Source of the DNA: a virus
Strand: one strand, 5' to 3'
Length of the DNA stretch: 64,000 bases
Virus record (IMG/VR): IMGVR_UViG_3300031673_000026
Coordinates: 1-64,000 of that record
Shown: one piece after another, positions 16,970-24,298 of the stretch
Layout of the letters: the number at the start of each line of letters is the position of its first letter
How positions within the stretch are numbered: position 1 is the stretch's first letter
Program-made: the position numbers and the translations under genes
Notes under the pieces: model-generated
Told to the model about the DNA's origin: nothing
Databases searched by the model: none
What the model saw: the letters and a program-made list of their open reading frames with translations, nothing else

Positions 16970-16982
16970 AACAAGCTAATCG

Positions 16983-17030
16983 ATGCCCGGCAGGCCGTGA
17001 TTCATTACCACTCCTGCCGGGCATTTTTTT
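16983..17030 (+). terminator. Strong intrinsic terminator
   Basis: A perfect 12-base-pair stem (ATGCCCGGCAGG at 16983-16994 with CCTGCCGGGCAT at 17013-17024), an 18-base loop and a run of seven T. It ends the first rightward operon just before the leaderless promoter at 17035. Confidence 0.93.
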
Positions 17031-17034
17031 ATTG

Positions 17035-17063
17035 TTGACAATTATGGGGGATTGATACATAAT
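17035..17063 (+). promoter_or_regulatory. Leaderless promoter L1
   Basis: TTGACA (17035-17040), 17-base spacer, CATAAT (17058-17063), six bases, then ATG at 17070. Preceded by TATTG as at 43793 and 56281. The ATG lies where transcription should start. Confidence 0.82.
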
Positions 17064-17069
17064 AGTGTC

Positions 17070-17387
17070 ATGATTATCAGACTGAAAAATGAAAAAATAT
17101 ATGATGGACTCGATTACCCTTACGTTGCAATCGGCAGCACCCTTGACCGGGGCGGCGGAAAACTGGTAATCGTTACCGATGAGGTAACGGACATGGAGAC
17201 CGGGGAAAGGACATTAACGGTCGAGTCCTACAGCAAGGCCCTAAAAAAGAAATACTCCCGGCGACGCGGGGTTAACGTATTCTTTTGGGGGTACAATAAG
17301 AACGTAACTGGGAAAGGCGACATTTCCATATTTAACAGAAATAAAGCCATACCAGAATTAAAGGAGATCAAATGCCAGACAAAATAA
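17070..17387 (+). CDS. Small protein, head of glycosidase/lysis unit, leaderless
   Basis: A 105-residue basic protein ('KKKYSRRRGVNVFFWG'). The ATG at 17070 has no ribosome binding site and lies 35 bases from the first base of the -35. It overlaps the next gene by 16 bases. No family recognised; its position makes it the first product of the glycosidase and membrane-protein unit. Confidence 0.6.
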   Translation: MIIRLKNEKIYDGLDYPYVAIGSTLDRGGGKLVIVTDEVTDMETGERTLTVESYSKALKKKYSRRRGVNVFFWGYNKNVTGKGDISIFNRNKAIPELKEIKCQTK

Positions 17388-18730
17388 AACTGATTTGCAG
17401 CCCGCTGGGTGGGTATTCGCTTTTGTCACGCGATAAGTGGCATATATCGTACATGAACCCGGACGGCAGCCTTGACATGCCGCGCCTGGAAGAAATCCTG
17501 CGGAGGATAGCCAACGCTGGAGCGAACGCCATCAGGGAATTTCCCTGGTGGATACAGAATGAAGGGGAAATGGCGGTGCTTAGTGGCTTTACTGTAGACA
17601 AGTCTCTGCCTGCTCACAATGACATGATTATGAATCCTAACTATTTCAATAATCAACGTACGATAGCAGAGACAGCGAAGAAATATAACCTGGAATATAT
17701 CTTTTGTCTCTACAACAACAGCGAAACGGTCCCTAATAAGGACGGCGTTTTCTCCCCATGGTCACAATGGAACGGCGATAAGGAATTTTTCTATAAGAAT
17801 GAAGCCGGTCCCTACCGAAAGCAGTGGATAGAAAAAATACTAGAGACGTTCACCGGCATGGAAAACGTTTCTTATGATCTGGTCAATGAAGGGTCACACA
17901 AATACCCGGTAGAAATAGCGCAAATGTACCTGGGGATGCTAAGTTACGGGGTGCCGGTAAACAGGCTCAGTATCGGGATAAATTACGGTGAAAAGAAGAT
18001 AAATACCGATCTTATCGGCAGTTACAAAAAGTTTTCAGATAGGATCATATTCCTTCGCGGTGAGCAATTCTATATCGACAATGTTAAACGGCCCAGCGGG
18101 TCCTGGAGCCCGTTCCACGCCATCGATGATAAGAGATTGGCGGTATTCTGGACCGACGGGCTGGAGCCAGGCCAGGGAGTTCCAAAAGGCGGGCACCGGC
18201 CGACAAAATACAGCACCGACGGAACACGAATTGACGGCCTGCGCCCGAATCTCATGCAGACATACGATATGGCCAAGCGCGTCATGAGCACGAAATCAAG
18301 GGCGGTAGATAAGGGTATCGTTGCTATAGAGGTACTATTCGGAAAAGAAATGAATATTGTTGACCCCACGGCAGCCATGACAGGACTAACGCTGGCATAC
18401 CAGGAACATACCGGTGAATTTCCGGAAAATTACGGAAAATTCCCTGCCGAAGAAGTGCCGCCGGAGGATACAGATATCGATGAAGCGGTGGATTTGCTTT
18501 CGGGAATGATAGGGGAGCGGCTACAGATTATCGAGAAAACAGAGAAAGCCCTCAAGTTAATCGATAGATTCGTCGCGGAAGCTACAGCGTTAGAGCCCAC
18601 GGCGGCCTCACAATTAGGAAAGGCCGGCCGGGCCGTGTTCGCCGCAAAGGAAATGAGTACCGGCCCGATAGAACAAATAGTAAGCGCCCTGAAATTTATC
18701 GATGAATATAATGGACAGGTGGCAAAATGA
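17372..18730 (+). CDS. Clan-A-like glycoside hydrolase (cellulase-type TIM barrel)
   Basis: A 452-residue protein. Residues 1-340 look like a (beta/alpha)8 glycosidase: 'GANAIREFPWW' (strand 2 region), 'YDLVNEGSH' with Glu173 as likely acid/base, and 'FLRGEQFYI' further on. A canonical nucleophile motif is not obvious, so the enzyme may be atypical or binding-only. Residues 360-452 form a charged helical tail. No signal peptide. Likely acts on host surface polysaccharide, alone or as part of the virion. Confidence 0.6.
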   Translation: MPDKIKLICSPLGGYSLLSRDKWHISYMNPDGSLDMPRLEEILRRIANAGANAIREFPWWIQNEGEMAVLSGFTVDKSLPAHNDMIMNPNYFNNQRTIAETAKKYNLEYIFCLYNNSETVPNKDGVFSPWSQWNGDKEFFYKNEAGPYRKQWIEKILETFTGMENVSYDLVNEGSHKYPVEIAQMYLGMLSYGVPVNRLSIGINYGEKKINTDLIGSYKKFSDRIIFLRGEQFYIDNVKRPSGSWSPFHAIDDKRLAVFWTDGLEPGQGVPKGGHRPTKYSTDGTRIDGLRPNLMQTYDMAKRVMSTKSRAVDKGIVAIEVLFGKEMNIVDPTAAMTGLTLAYQEHTGEFPENYGKFPAEEVPPEDTDIDEAVDLLSGMIGERLQIIEKTEKALKLIDRFVAEATALEPTAASQLGKAGRAVFAAKEMSTGPIEQIVSALKFIDEYNGQVAK

Positions 18731-19641
18731 TACTTGGAATCAATCTACACAACCCACACCCTGACTCCTTGGGGGTTCTCAAGGAATTTGGTTTTAAGCA
18801 CGTCCGGTTGGATTTTTCATGGGATATCCTGGAGCCGGAAAGAGATGCTCATAACAATGAGCAAATGGACTACGCTGTCGAATGGGCGAAGGAAAACGAT
18901 ATCGATGTCCTGGGGATACTGGCATATACCCCCGGATGGGCTAATGGCGGGAATAGCAGGAATTATCCGCCCTTGGAAGTAGAAATCAGGTACTGGCAAC
19001 GATTTGTTCATCTAACGATACAGCGTTACCACTGGGTGAAATATTGGGAAATATGGAACGAGCCCAATCTCGATCAATTTTTTCATGGCGACGTTGCGGA
19101 GTACATGAGCAAGGTTTACGTGCCTGCGAAAGATGTCATCCGGGGGCACGCAAGCCGTCAAATAACGATGAATTATAGCGGGCCCTATGTATGCGGACCG
19201 GCGCTTGCACACCTGGAGGGGGCTAATTGGTCGCGGTGGATGAGGGATATCCTTGGTGGACATCCCTATTCCGATGATATTGCCGTTGTGACGCACCATA
19301 ATTACCCGGAAGACCCAAACGAATTTTGGCAACGCATGGAGAAGGTTCGTAAAATACAGGCCGGGGAAGGGCACGCTGATAAGCCGCTGTGGATAACCGA
19401 GTTCGGGCGGAAGGTAGGTAGGTATATAACGGAAGCCGAACAGGCAGAGTGGTTCCGGGCGCAACTTTCCGTATTTAACGGTCACGATGAAATTGATAGG
19501 GCATACATATACGTACAATACGATGACTCGGACCCGAAATATGCAGGTTTTGGCCTTACCGGCCCGCCCCCTGAGTTTCGGATGAAACCGGCCGGGGAAG
19601 TGGTGAAAGAATATTTACGAAAACAAGGAGAAATAACATGA
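18727..19641 (+). CDS. Glycoside hydrolase, GH39/GH5-like
   Basis: A 304-residue TIM-barrel glycosidase. 'EIWNEPN' gives the acid/base Glu112 and 'WITEFG' the nucleophile Glu225; the order and ~113-residue spacing fit clan-A retaining enzymes (GH39, GH5, GH53 relatives). 'GFKHVRLDFSWDILEPE' is the usual strand-2 region. It overlaps the previous gene by 4 bases, making a tandem glycosidase pair. Probably a polysaccharide depolymerase; no secretion signal, so virion attachment or release by lysis is needed. Confidence 0.78.
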   Translation: MILGINLHNPHPDSLGVLKEFGFKHVRLDFSWDILEPERDAHNNEQMDYAVEWAKENDIDVLGILAYTPGWANGGNSRNYPPLEVEIRYWQRFVHLTIQRYHWVKYWEIWNEPNLDQFFHGDVAEYMSKVYVPAKDVIRGHASRQITMNYSGPYVCGPALAHLEGANWSRWMRDILGGHPYSDDIAVVTHHNYPEDPNEFWQRMEKVRKIQAGEGHADKPLWITEFGRKVGRYITEAEQAEWFRAQLSVFNGHDEIDRAYIYVQYDDSDPKYAGFGLTGPPPEFRMKPAGEVVKEYLRKQGEIT

Positions 19642-20030
19642 GTAGAAAAACGATATTAATGGTCGTGGGAGCAGTTGCGTCCGGGATCATTTTGTTAGGA
19701 AAAAAATGGGGTATCGATTACGACCCGGTGCAAGTAGAAGGCGTTTTGGCGTCCATCATCATATTCCTTTTCGGAGTACAGAAACTGGACAAGATAAGAT
19801 TGTCATCCTTCCAGGGGATCAAGGACAAATTCAAAACCATCGAATTCCGAACGGTGATTATCGGTATAGCCGTTCACCTCCTATTGCCGGCGCTTAAAAA
19901 GTTCGCGGGTCTCTCAATAGACCCGGGCACGGTCACAATGATAATGACCGTAATCCTTACCGGAACCCTTGGCATCAAATACGCGAAGCAAACCCAAAAG
20001 AACAGGATTGATGGGAGCATAACGAAATGA
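19638..20030 (+). CDS. Holin-like membrane protein
   Basis: A 130-residue protein with four hydrophobic segments (about 5-21, 36-51, 73-90, 99-115) and a charged C-terminus. Position before a spanin-like protein suggests a holin, which would open the inner membrane for the endolysin. Holins share little sequence, so this rests on topology and context. AAGGAG upstream; ATGA overlap with the glycosidase. Confidence 0.5.
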   Translation: MSRKTILMVVGAVASGIILLGKKWGIDYDPVQVEGVLASIIIFLFGVQKLDKIRLSSFQGIKDKFKTIEFRTVIIGIAVHLLLPALKKFAGLSIDPGTVTMIMTVILTGTLGIKYAKQTQKNRIDGSITK

Positions 20031-20734
20031 CTATCAAGGGCTTAGGGGTGCTAATCGGCATCAAAAAAATCGGCAAATGGGCAGCCATCGTCGCCGGTGC
20101 AATCGCCATTGTTATCGTAATGCCGCACTACATCGGCAATTGCAACGCGGAGAAGATGGACGCAAGGATTGAGAGCCTGAAAGCGGCAGCGGGAATGGAA
20201 AAGATAAAGACTGATAGTGAGATAGCGGCCGCAAAAGAAAAAGCTAAAACCGGACATGAAAAAACAGACGAATTATTTATGCAGGCAGCGGAAGTACCAC
20301 AGGGGCTCGTGACAGCCAAAATAAAGCCGAAACCCCAAAGCATAGATAAAGGGAAGAGCGACGTAACAAGAGCGGAATATGACCGGTTGCAGGCAGAATA
20401 CCTGCTCCTTAGCGATGCATACAACCATCTTATAGTTACTAATCAGGAAATCCAAAGAGAATGGATTAAGAAAATATCAGAATTAAGCAGAGCCATGAGA
20501 GCAGAGCGTGATCTAAGCGAAGAAGTCCAGGCGAAAATGAAAGAAAAATATGACAGTCTTGAAAGGCTTACTAAAGAACTGCGAATAGGGTACAATAAAT
20601 TGTACAGTACGCGGCATAGAAGTCCGTTCCGTTTGGGGCTTGGCCTGCTCGTAGGGAAAAGCCTTTTTCCGAAAGGAGGGGCGGTGCTTGCTGGCGGAGT
20701 GACGCTGACATTTGACACAAATATAATAAAATAG
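20027..20734 (+). CDS. Membrane-anchored coiled-coil protein, spanin-like
   Basis: A 235-residue protein with one N-terminal transmembrane helix (about 17-36), then two long coiled coils (about 40-80 and 110-190) and a Gly-rich hydrophobic end ('GLGLLVGKSLFPKGG'). Inner-membrane spanins have this N-in anchored coiled-coil plan, but are usually shorter. No lipobox partner was found overlapping it. Coupled to the holin-like gene. Confidence 0.5.
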   Translation: MTIKGLGVLIGIKKIGKWAAIVAGAIAIVIVMPHYIGNCNAEKMDARIESLKAAAGMEKIKTDSEIAAAKEKAKTGHEKTDELFMQAAEVPQGLVTAKIKPKPQSIDKGKSDVTRAEYDRLQAEYLLLSDAYNHLIVTNQEIQREWIKKISELSRAMRAERDLSEEVQAKMKEKYDSLERLTKELRIGYNKLYSTRHRSPFRLGLGLLVGKSLFPKGGAVLAGGVTLTFDTNIIK

Positions 20735-20768
20735 TGACGCTTCCATGCCACCGGGAGCAGGAGGGCGA

Positions 20769-21098
20769 GTGGCAGAACCAGCGGTTGAAATAGCGACCAA
20801 TATAGGAATGATAGGGGGATGCATTGGGTTCCTTATAAGTGTTGTTAGGGGCTCTTACAGGAAGCGCGTCGAGACTGTGTCAACAGAAGTAAAGGTATTG
20901 AAGGAAAGGGTTGGCGCGGCGGAACGTGACATTGTGACCGTTCGCAGCGATGTGGATGTACTACAATGTGACACCGGGGAGCTGAAAGTTAAGGCGGCGA
21001 CGGTTGCCGGTAGGCTTGAGGCGACCACCGAAAAACTCAGCGAAATATCCGAAACATTGACCAAGCTTGTCGATAGACTGATTGACAAGAGCAACTAA
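20769..21098 (+). CDS. Membrane-anchored coiled-coil protein
   Basis: A 109-residue protein with one transmembrane helix (about 10-28, 'IGMIGGCIGFLISVV') and a heptad-rich coiled coil to the end. GTG at 20769 is chosen because GGAGG lies 5 bases upstream; an ATG at 20745 has none. Could be a second lysis accessory or a haemolysin-XhlA-like protein, which has coiled coil plus helix in the opposite order. Confidence 0.55.
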   Translation: MAEPAVEIATNIGMIGGCIGFLISVVRGSYRKRVETVSTEVKVLKERVGAAERDIVTVRSDVDVLQCDTGELKVKAATVAGRLEATTEKLSEISETLTKLVDRLIDKSN

Positions 21099-21186
21099 TA
21101 TCAAGTAATTTCACCGTTCGACCGGGCGATGGAAACGTAGGTCACCACTCCGCGCAAAACTTTTTTTATTTTGTTTAAGAAATTAG

Positions 21187-21215
21187 TTGACAAAATAGAA
21201 AAGTTATGCTATTAT
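21187..21215 (+). promoter_or_regulatory. Promoter cassette copy 4 (rightward)
   Basis: TTGACA (21187-21192), 17-base spacer, TATTAT (21210-21215), conserved leader, then TTGGAGG and ATG at 21255. The T-rich block starts at 21157. Starts the second rightward accessory operon. Confidence 0.88.
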
Positions 21216-21254
21216 TATACCGAAGTTGAAATTAAATAAAAATTGGAGGATAAA

Positions 21255-21548
21255 ATGACTTTAAAGAGGAAGCTGTACAAGAAGGACGGAACGTTTGTCA
21301 AGCTGGAAACACCACTCAATCTCATCAGCATAGACAAGATGAGCGACTGCAAGAACGTCGATGCCCCTATATTCGGTGACATCGATGAAAATACCGAAAT
21401 CGCTATCTACAAAATCGACGGGACGAATGATTACCTCGTTTCCATTGATTTTTACGGTGATGACGTTGACTATACAGACGATTCGATTGTGAGCGCTGAC
21501 GAAAGAACGGTGCTCATCGAAAAGTACAATTTAGGGAGGAAAAAATGA
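21255..21548 (+). CDS. Small acidic protein, promoter-proximal
   Basis: A 97-residue protein with an Asp-rich second half ('DFYGDDVDYTDDSIVSADE'). The ATG at 21255 follows TTGGAGGATAAA. Overlaps the next gene by 4 bases. Function unknown. Confidence 0.6.
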   Translation: MTLKRKLYKKDGTFVKLETPLNLISIDKMSDCKNVDAPIFGDIDENTEIAIYKIDGTNDYLVSIDFYGDDVDYTDDSIVSADERTVLIEKYNLGRKK

Positions 21549-21817
21549 ACGTATATTTTAAGTTAGAAGAAAAAAAGGAAGGCCAGGAAATCTTTTGGTG
21601 CGGCATTGATGCCGAAACGGCATGGGAGTACGATGATTATTGTGACGAAGTGGGGCGCTATGGAGACGAAGGCACCTACACCATGACAGGGCATGAGTTT
21701 CGGAATAGCGATATTCACAGTGATTTTAACCGGGCCTACAACTTGCTCCCGGTAGGCGTTGAGATGGCGGACATTAGGTGTCTGCCCACCACAAGACACG
21801 GAGGACAAAATGAATGA
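21545..21817 (+). CDS. Small protein of unknown function
   Basis: A 90-residue acidic protein ('AWEYDDYCDEVGRYGDEGTY') with a more basic tail. Coupled at both ends. No family recognised. Confidence 0.58.
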   Translation: MNVYFKLEEKKEGQEIFWCGIDAETAWEYDDYCDEVGRYGDEGTYTMTGHEFRNSDIHSDFNRAYNLLPVGVEMADIRCLPTTRHGGQNE

Positions 21818-22145
21818 AGTAAAATTTAGAGAAAGAACAACCATGGTGGTCGATAACAATCCAAACGGTAATTATGAAGAAAGTATCGGCGACCACACGC
21901 TTTTAGTATCCGATACTGTAATTTGTGAGTGGGACTCCGATGACAGCGAATACGGCTACCAGGCGAACGCTATTTACCCGGCGTATTGGGATGGAAAAAA
22001 ATCATGGTTGCACACCACAAGCTGGATTCCAGGTAGTGGGTATTGTGCAGACGGCGGCGGAGACAATATCCTATCATGGGAAGATGGGGTCGATCTCTTG
22101 CTAAGGCGAGGGGCCTACGAGCAAGCTTTTGAAAATAGCAAATAA
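21810..22145 (+). CDS. Small protein of unknown function
   Basis: A 111-residue protein; the ATG at 21810 has GGAGGACAAA upstream and overlaps the preceding gene by 8 bases. Trp-rich centre ('YPAYWDGKKSWLHTTSWIPG'). Function unknown. Confidence 0.58.
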   Translation: MNEVKFRERTTMVVDNNPNGNYEESIGDHTLLVSDTVICEWDSDDSEYGYQANAIYPAYWDGKKSWLHTTSWIPGSGYCADGGGDNILSWEDGVDLLLRRGAYEQAFENSK

Positions 22146-22156
22146 CGGAGGATAAA

Positions 22157-22600
22157 ATGAGTAAGCAACAATGGTACAAGATGACCGAAAACGAAGTAAT
22201 CAAAGTCCTGGAATCGGTGGTGAACTGGGTGGAATATAATAAGGTAACTACGTTCTCGGAATACGGAACGCAGGTAATTATCGAGACGGACGGAAGCGTC
22301 GAAACAATGGGCTCCAATACCCGCCCGACGGATGATTACGCCGGTGATATCCTATATATGACCGACGTTATCGGGTACGGAAATATCGACCAGGATTACT
22401 ACCTGGACGGCTGGGGCGAAGTCATAGAGGATGGAGACTTTTTCTTAACCGACGATGGGAGAAAACTGGAGATAAAAGAGGCCATAGAAGAAGCCATCGA
22501 GGATGGAGATTTTACCGACGATATTCAGAAGGTAAAAGACCAGGCGCTTTTCGTCTGGAGCGAAGCTATGAGAAACTATCGCGAAGGCTTCGGGGAATAA
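22157..22600 (+). CDS. Acidic protein; intact parent of the 7919-8077 fragment
   Basis: A 147-residue protein. The first ~38 residues are duplicated on the minus strand at 8077-7963. The rest is acidic, with two similar blocks ('EVIEDGDFFLTDD' and 'EAIEDGDFTDD'). GGAGG precedes the ATG. Function unknown. Confidence 0.6.
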   Translation: MSKQQWYKMTENEVIKVLESVVNWVEYNKVTTFSEYGTQVIIETDGSVETMGSNTRPTDDYAGDILYMTDVIGYGNIDQDYYLDGWGEVIEDGDFFLTDDGRKLEIKEAIEEAIEDGDFTDDIQKVKDQALFVWSEAMRNYREGFGE

Positions 22601-22654
22601 TCAACCAACTTATATGTCCGATCGGCTCCCGGTCGGGCGGCACAAGTTGATTGA
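22598..22654 (+). promoter_or_regulatory. Strong intergenic RNA hairpin
   Basis: Two nested stems: outer ATCAACCAACTT with AAGTTGATTGAT (11 of 12 paired) and inner CCGATCGG with CCGGTCGG around a CTC loop. There is no following T run, so it is not an intrinsic terminator; the ribosome binding site for 22676 follows directly. It could be an mRNA processing or stability element or a translation switch. Confidence 0.6.
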
Positions 22655-22675
22655 TAGAAAAAATTGGAGGAAAAA

Positions 22676-22846
22676 ATGAAACAAAAAACAGAAGGAAAGT
22701 TATTAACGCGGAGCCTGTGTCCGTGTGGAAACAAGATAGATGACATCTATCTTAATGCAGGCGGGTATCCCATCTGCGAAAAGTGTGCGGGAATCGAATA
22801 CTCATCCCCGGCTTACGGGGAAAAAAAGGAGGCGTGCTATGAATGA
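22676..22846 (+). CDS. Zinc-ribbon miniprotein
   Basis: A 56-residue protein with 'CPCGNKIDD' and 'CEKCAG', two CxxC-type knuckles about 18 residues apart. ATG at 22676 with GGAGG upstream. Likely binds one zinc; role unknown. Confidence 0.6.
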   Translation: MKQKTEGKLLTRSLCPCGNKIDDIYLNAGGYPICEKCAGIEYSSPAYGEKKEACYE

Positions 22847-23135
22847 AATGACACATATAATTGAAGGCGGGAACGTACTGGAAGTTATAGTTTTGAGAAG
22901 CGACGAAATTGTGAAGGCATTGCAATTAGCCGCTTATCCAAAATTATATATACTGCCAAACGGAATAATGATGGAGACAATTACTTTCCACTGGCACTAC
23001 AACGAAATGACAGGACAGACATTTTTTCATAGCAATGGCCGACCGGTCAAAGAAAATTCAGTAATTTCTTCCCTGCGGTATTGCATGGGGCGAATTGAAA
23101 TGACTTTAAAAGGAGGAAAAAACAATGACAATTGA
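22839..23135 (+). CDS. Small protein upstream of the Acr candidate
   Basis: A 98-residue protein; the ATG at 22839 follows AAGGAGGCG. 'FHWHYNEMTGQTFFHSNG' is His-rich. Its end overlaps the next gene by 11 bases, so it is co-translated with the DUF1874 protein. Function unknown. Confidence 0.58.
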   Translation: MNEMTHIIEGGNVLEVIVLRSDEIVKALQLAAYPKLYILPNGIMMETITFHWHYNEMTGQTFFHSNGRPVKENSVISSLRYCMGRIEMTLKGGKNNDN

Positions 23136-23529
23136 CAAATATATCAGAAGCGCAAACGCAGAGTACAGTCGCATAACCGCACTTAACGTTGCGGTATTAA
23201 CGGCACCGGGGCGATTCCGGTTAATTTCAGTCACACCGGAGGATGCAAGAAAAATATGGAAGGAAACCCCAATCAGGGAATCTGCCATAGGGCACGAGGC
23301 GACCGCGAAGGTAATGTCAACATTACTGGACGATGATATCCCCGTCAATCGGGTTAAATTCGTGCAGGAAGCCGGGGAAATAGTCATGGTGTTACAAATG
23401 CGGGAACGCATCCCCGAAGGAACCGTATTGACAACCGTAGAAGAAATGGACGCCATCGGTTATGATTTTTTTCTCCTGTATATGGGGAAGGCAGATGGTC
23501 AAGCGGGTTGGCTGGAAAGGCACTGTTAA
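23125..23529 (+). CDS. DUF1874 / AcrIII-1-like ring nuclease (anti-CRISPR candidate)
   Basis: A 134-residue protein. From residue 19 it follows the DUF1874 (B116, AcrIII-1) pattern: 'ALNVAVLT' first strand, 'SAIGHEATAKVMSTLL' with His57 at the position of the catalytic His, 'IPVNRVKF', then 'VMVLQMRERIPEGTVLT'. Known members (SIRV1 gp29 type) degrade cyclic tetra-adenylate and so block type III CRISPR immunity. Residues 1-18 are an extra N-terminal segment; the ATG has GGAGG upstream so the extension looks real. It sits in the early operon, where anti-host genes are expected. Family assignment is strong; activity is inferred. Confidence 0.83.
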   Translation: MTIDKYIRSANAEYSRITALNVAVLTAPGRFRLISVTPEDARKIWKETPIRESAIGHEATAKVMSTLLDDDIPVNRVKFVQEAGEIVMVLQMRERIPEGTVLTTVEEMDAIGYDFFLLYMGKADGQAGWLERHC

Positions 23530-23552
23530 TAACAGGCGGAAGGAGAAAAACA

Positions 23553-23933
23553 ATGAATAGCAAAACAAAAGCCCTGCTCTCCGGAGAAGTCCTAACCGAC
23601 TTCGCCCCGCGAGAAAGTAAGTTCTACGCCTTCGCAACCGGCGGAACAATGTACAGATGGGAAGGGGATGTCTTTATGAGCCGGACAATCGTATTCTACT
23701 ACAATAGCAAGTACAAGATTGTCGTAGCGGGAACAGTTACCTACCGAATAGATGGAGTCGCTGCAGCCTACTCCCCGGCGAGATTTGCGGAGCACATCAG
23801 CAACGCAAAAACCGAAACCCACGAACTATGCCCCCCGGAAAAATTAGCAGAACACATGGCTCTGGAAAGCTTTCGGGTCATGGACCCGGAAATAATGAAG
23901 GAAGTAAACGAAAGAAAAGGAGAAATAAAATGA
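23553..23933 (+). CDS. Protein of unknown function next to Acr candidate
   Basis: A 126-residue protein, ATG at 23553 with GGAGGAG-type site upstream. N-terminal half beta-rich ('YAFATGGTMYRWEGDVFM'), C-terminal half helical. Neighbours of anti-CRISPR genes are often also anti-defence, but nothing specific is seen here. Confidence 0.58.
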   Translation: MNSKTKALLSGEVLTDFAPRESKFYAFATGGTMYRWEGDVFMSRTIVFYYNSKYKIVVAGTVTYRIDGVAAAYSPARFAEHISNAKTETHELCPPEKLAEHMALESFRVMDPEIMKEVNERKGEIK

Positions 23934-24298
23934 AAAAAGAAAACCAATACAGGAAAATCGTGATCAAGTTGCACCCGGATGGGAAAAACTATGAGATCGG
24001 CATGTACCTATCAAAAAACAAGAAAGAAGACATGAAACTTTACCGGCGGCTATTATCCATGACTGTGAATAGCGGAAGACAAATCGGTCGAGAAACAATC
24101 TACCATCTCTACCGCAACCAGGGTCTTGTTATAAGGAGCTTTCATAACGATAGCGTACTGATAGTGCGTATCAAAGAAATATCGGAAAGAATGTACGGGA
24201 AACGTGACCGGGGAAAGTACGGGGATGTCTGCCGGAGGATGCTGTTAGAAGAAACCGGCATCGACAGCCGCGCCACACGCAAGGTAACAGTGCAATGA
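23930..24298 (+). CDS. Basic protein of unknown function
   Basis: A 122-residue basic protein (many Lys/Arg, 'KKNKKEDMKLYRRLL', 'RMYGKRDRGKYGD'). Could bind nucleic acid. Coupled to both neighbours by 4-base overlaps. Confidence 0.58.
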   Translation: MKKENQYRKIVIKLHPDGKNYEIGMYLSKNKKEDMKLYRRLLSMTVNSGRQIGRETIYHLYRNQGLVIRSFHNDSVLIVRIKEISERMYGKRDRGKYGDVCRRMLLEETGIDSRATRKVTVQ

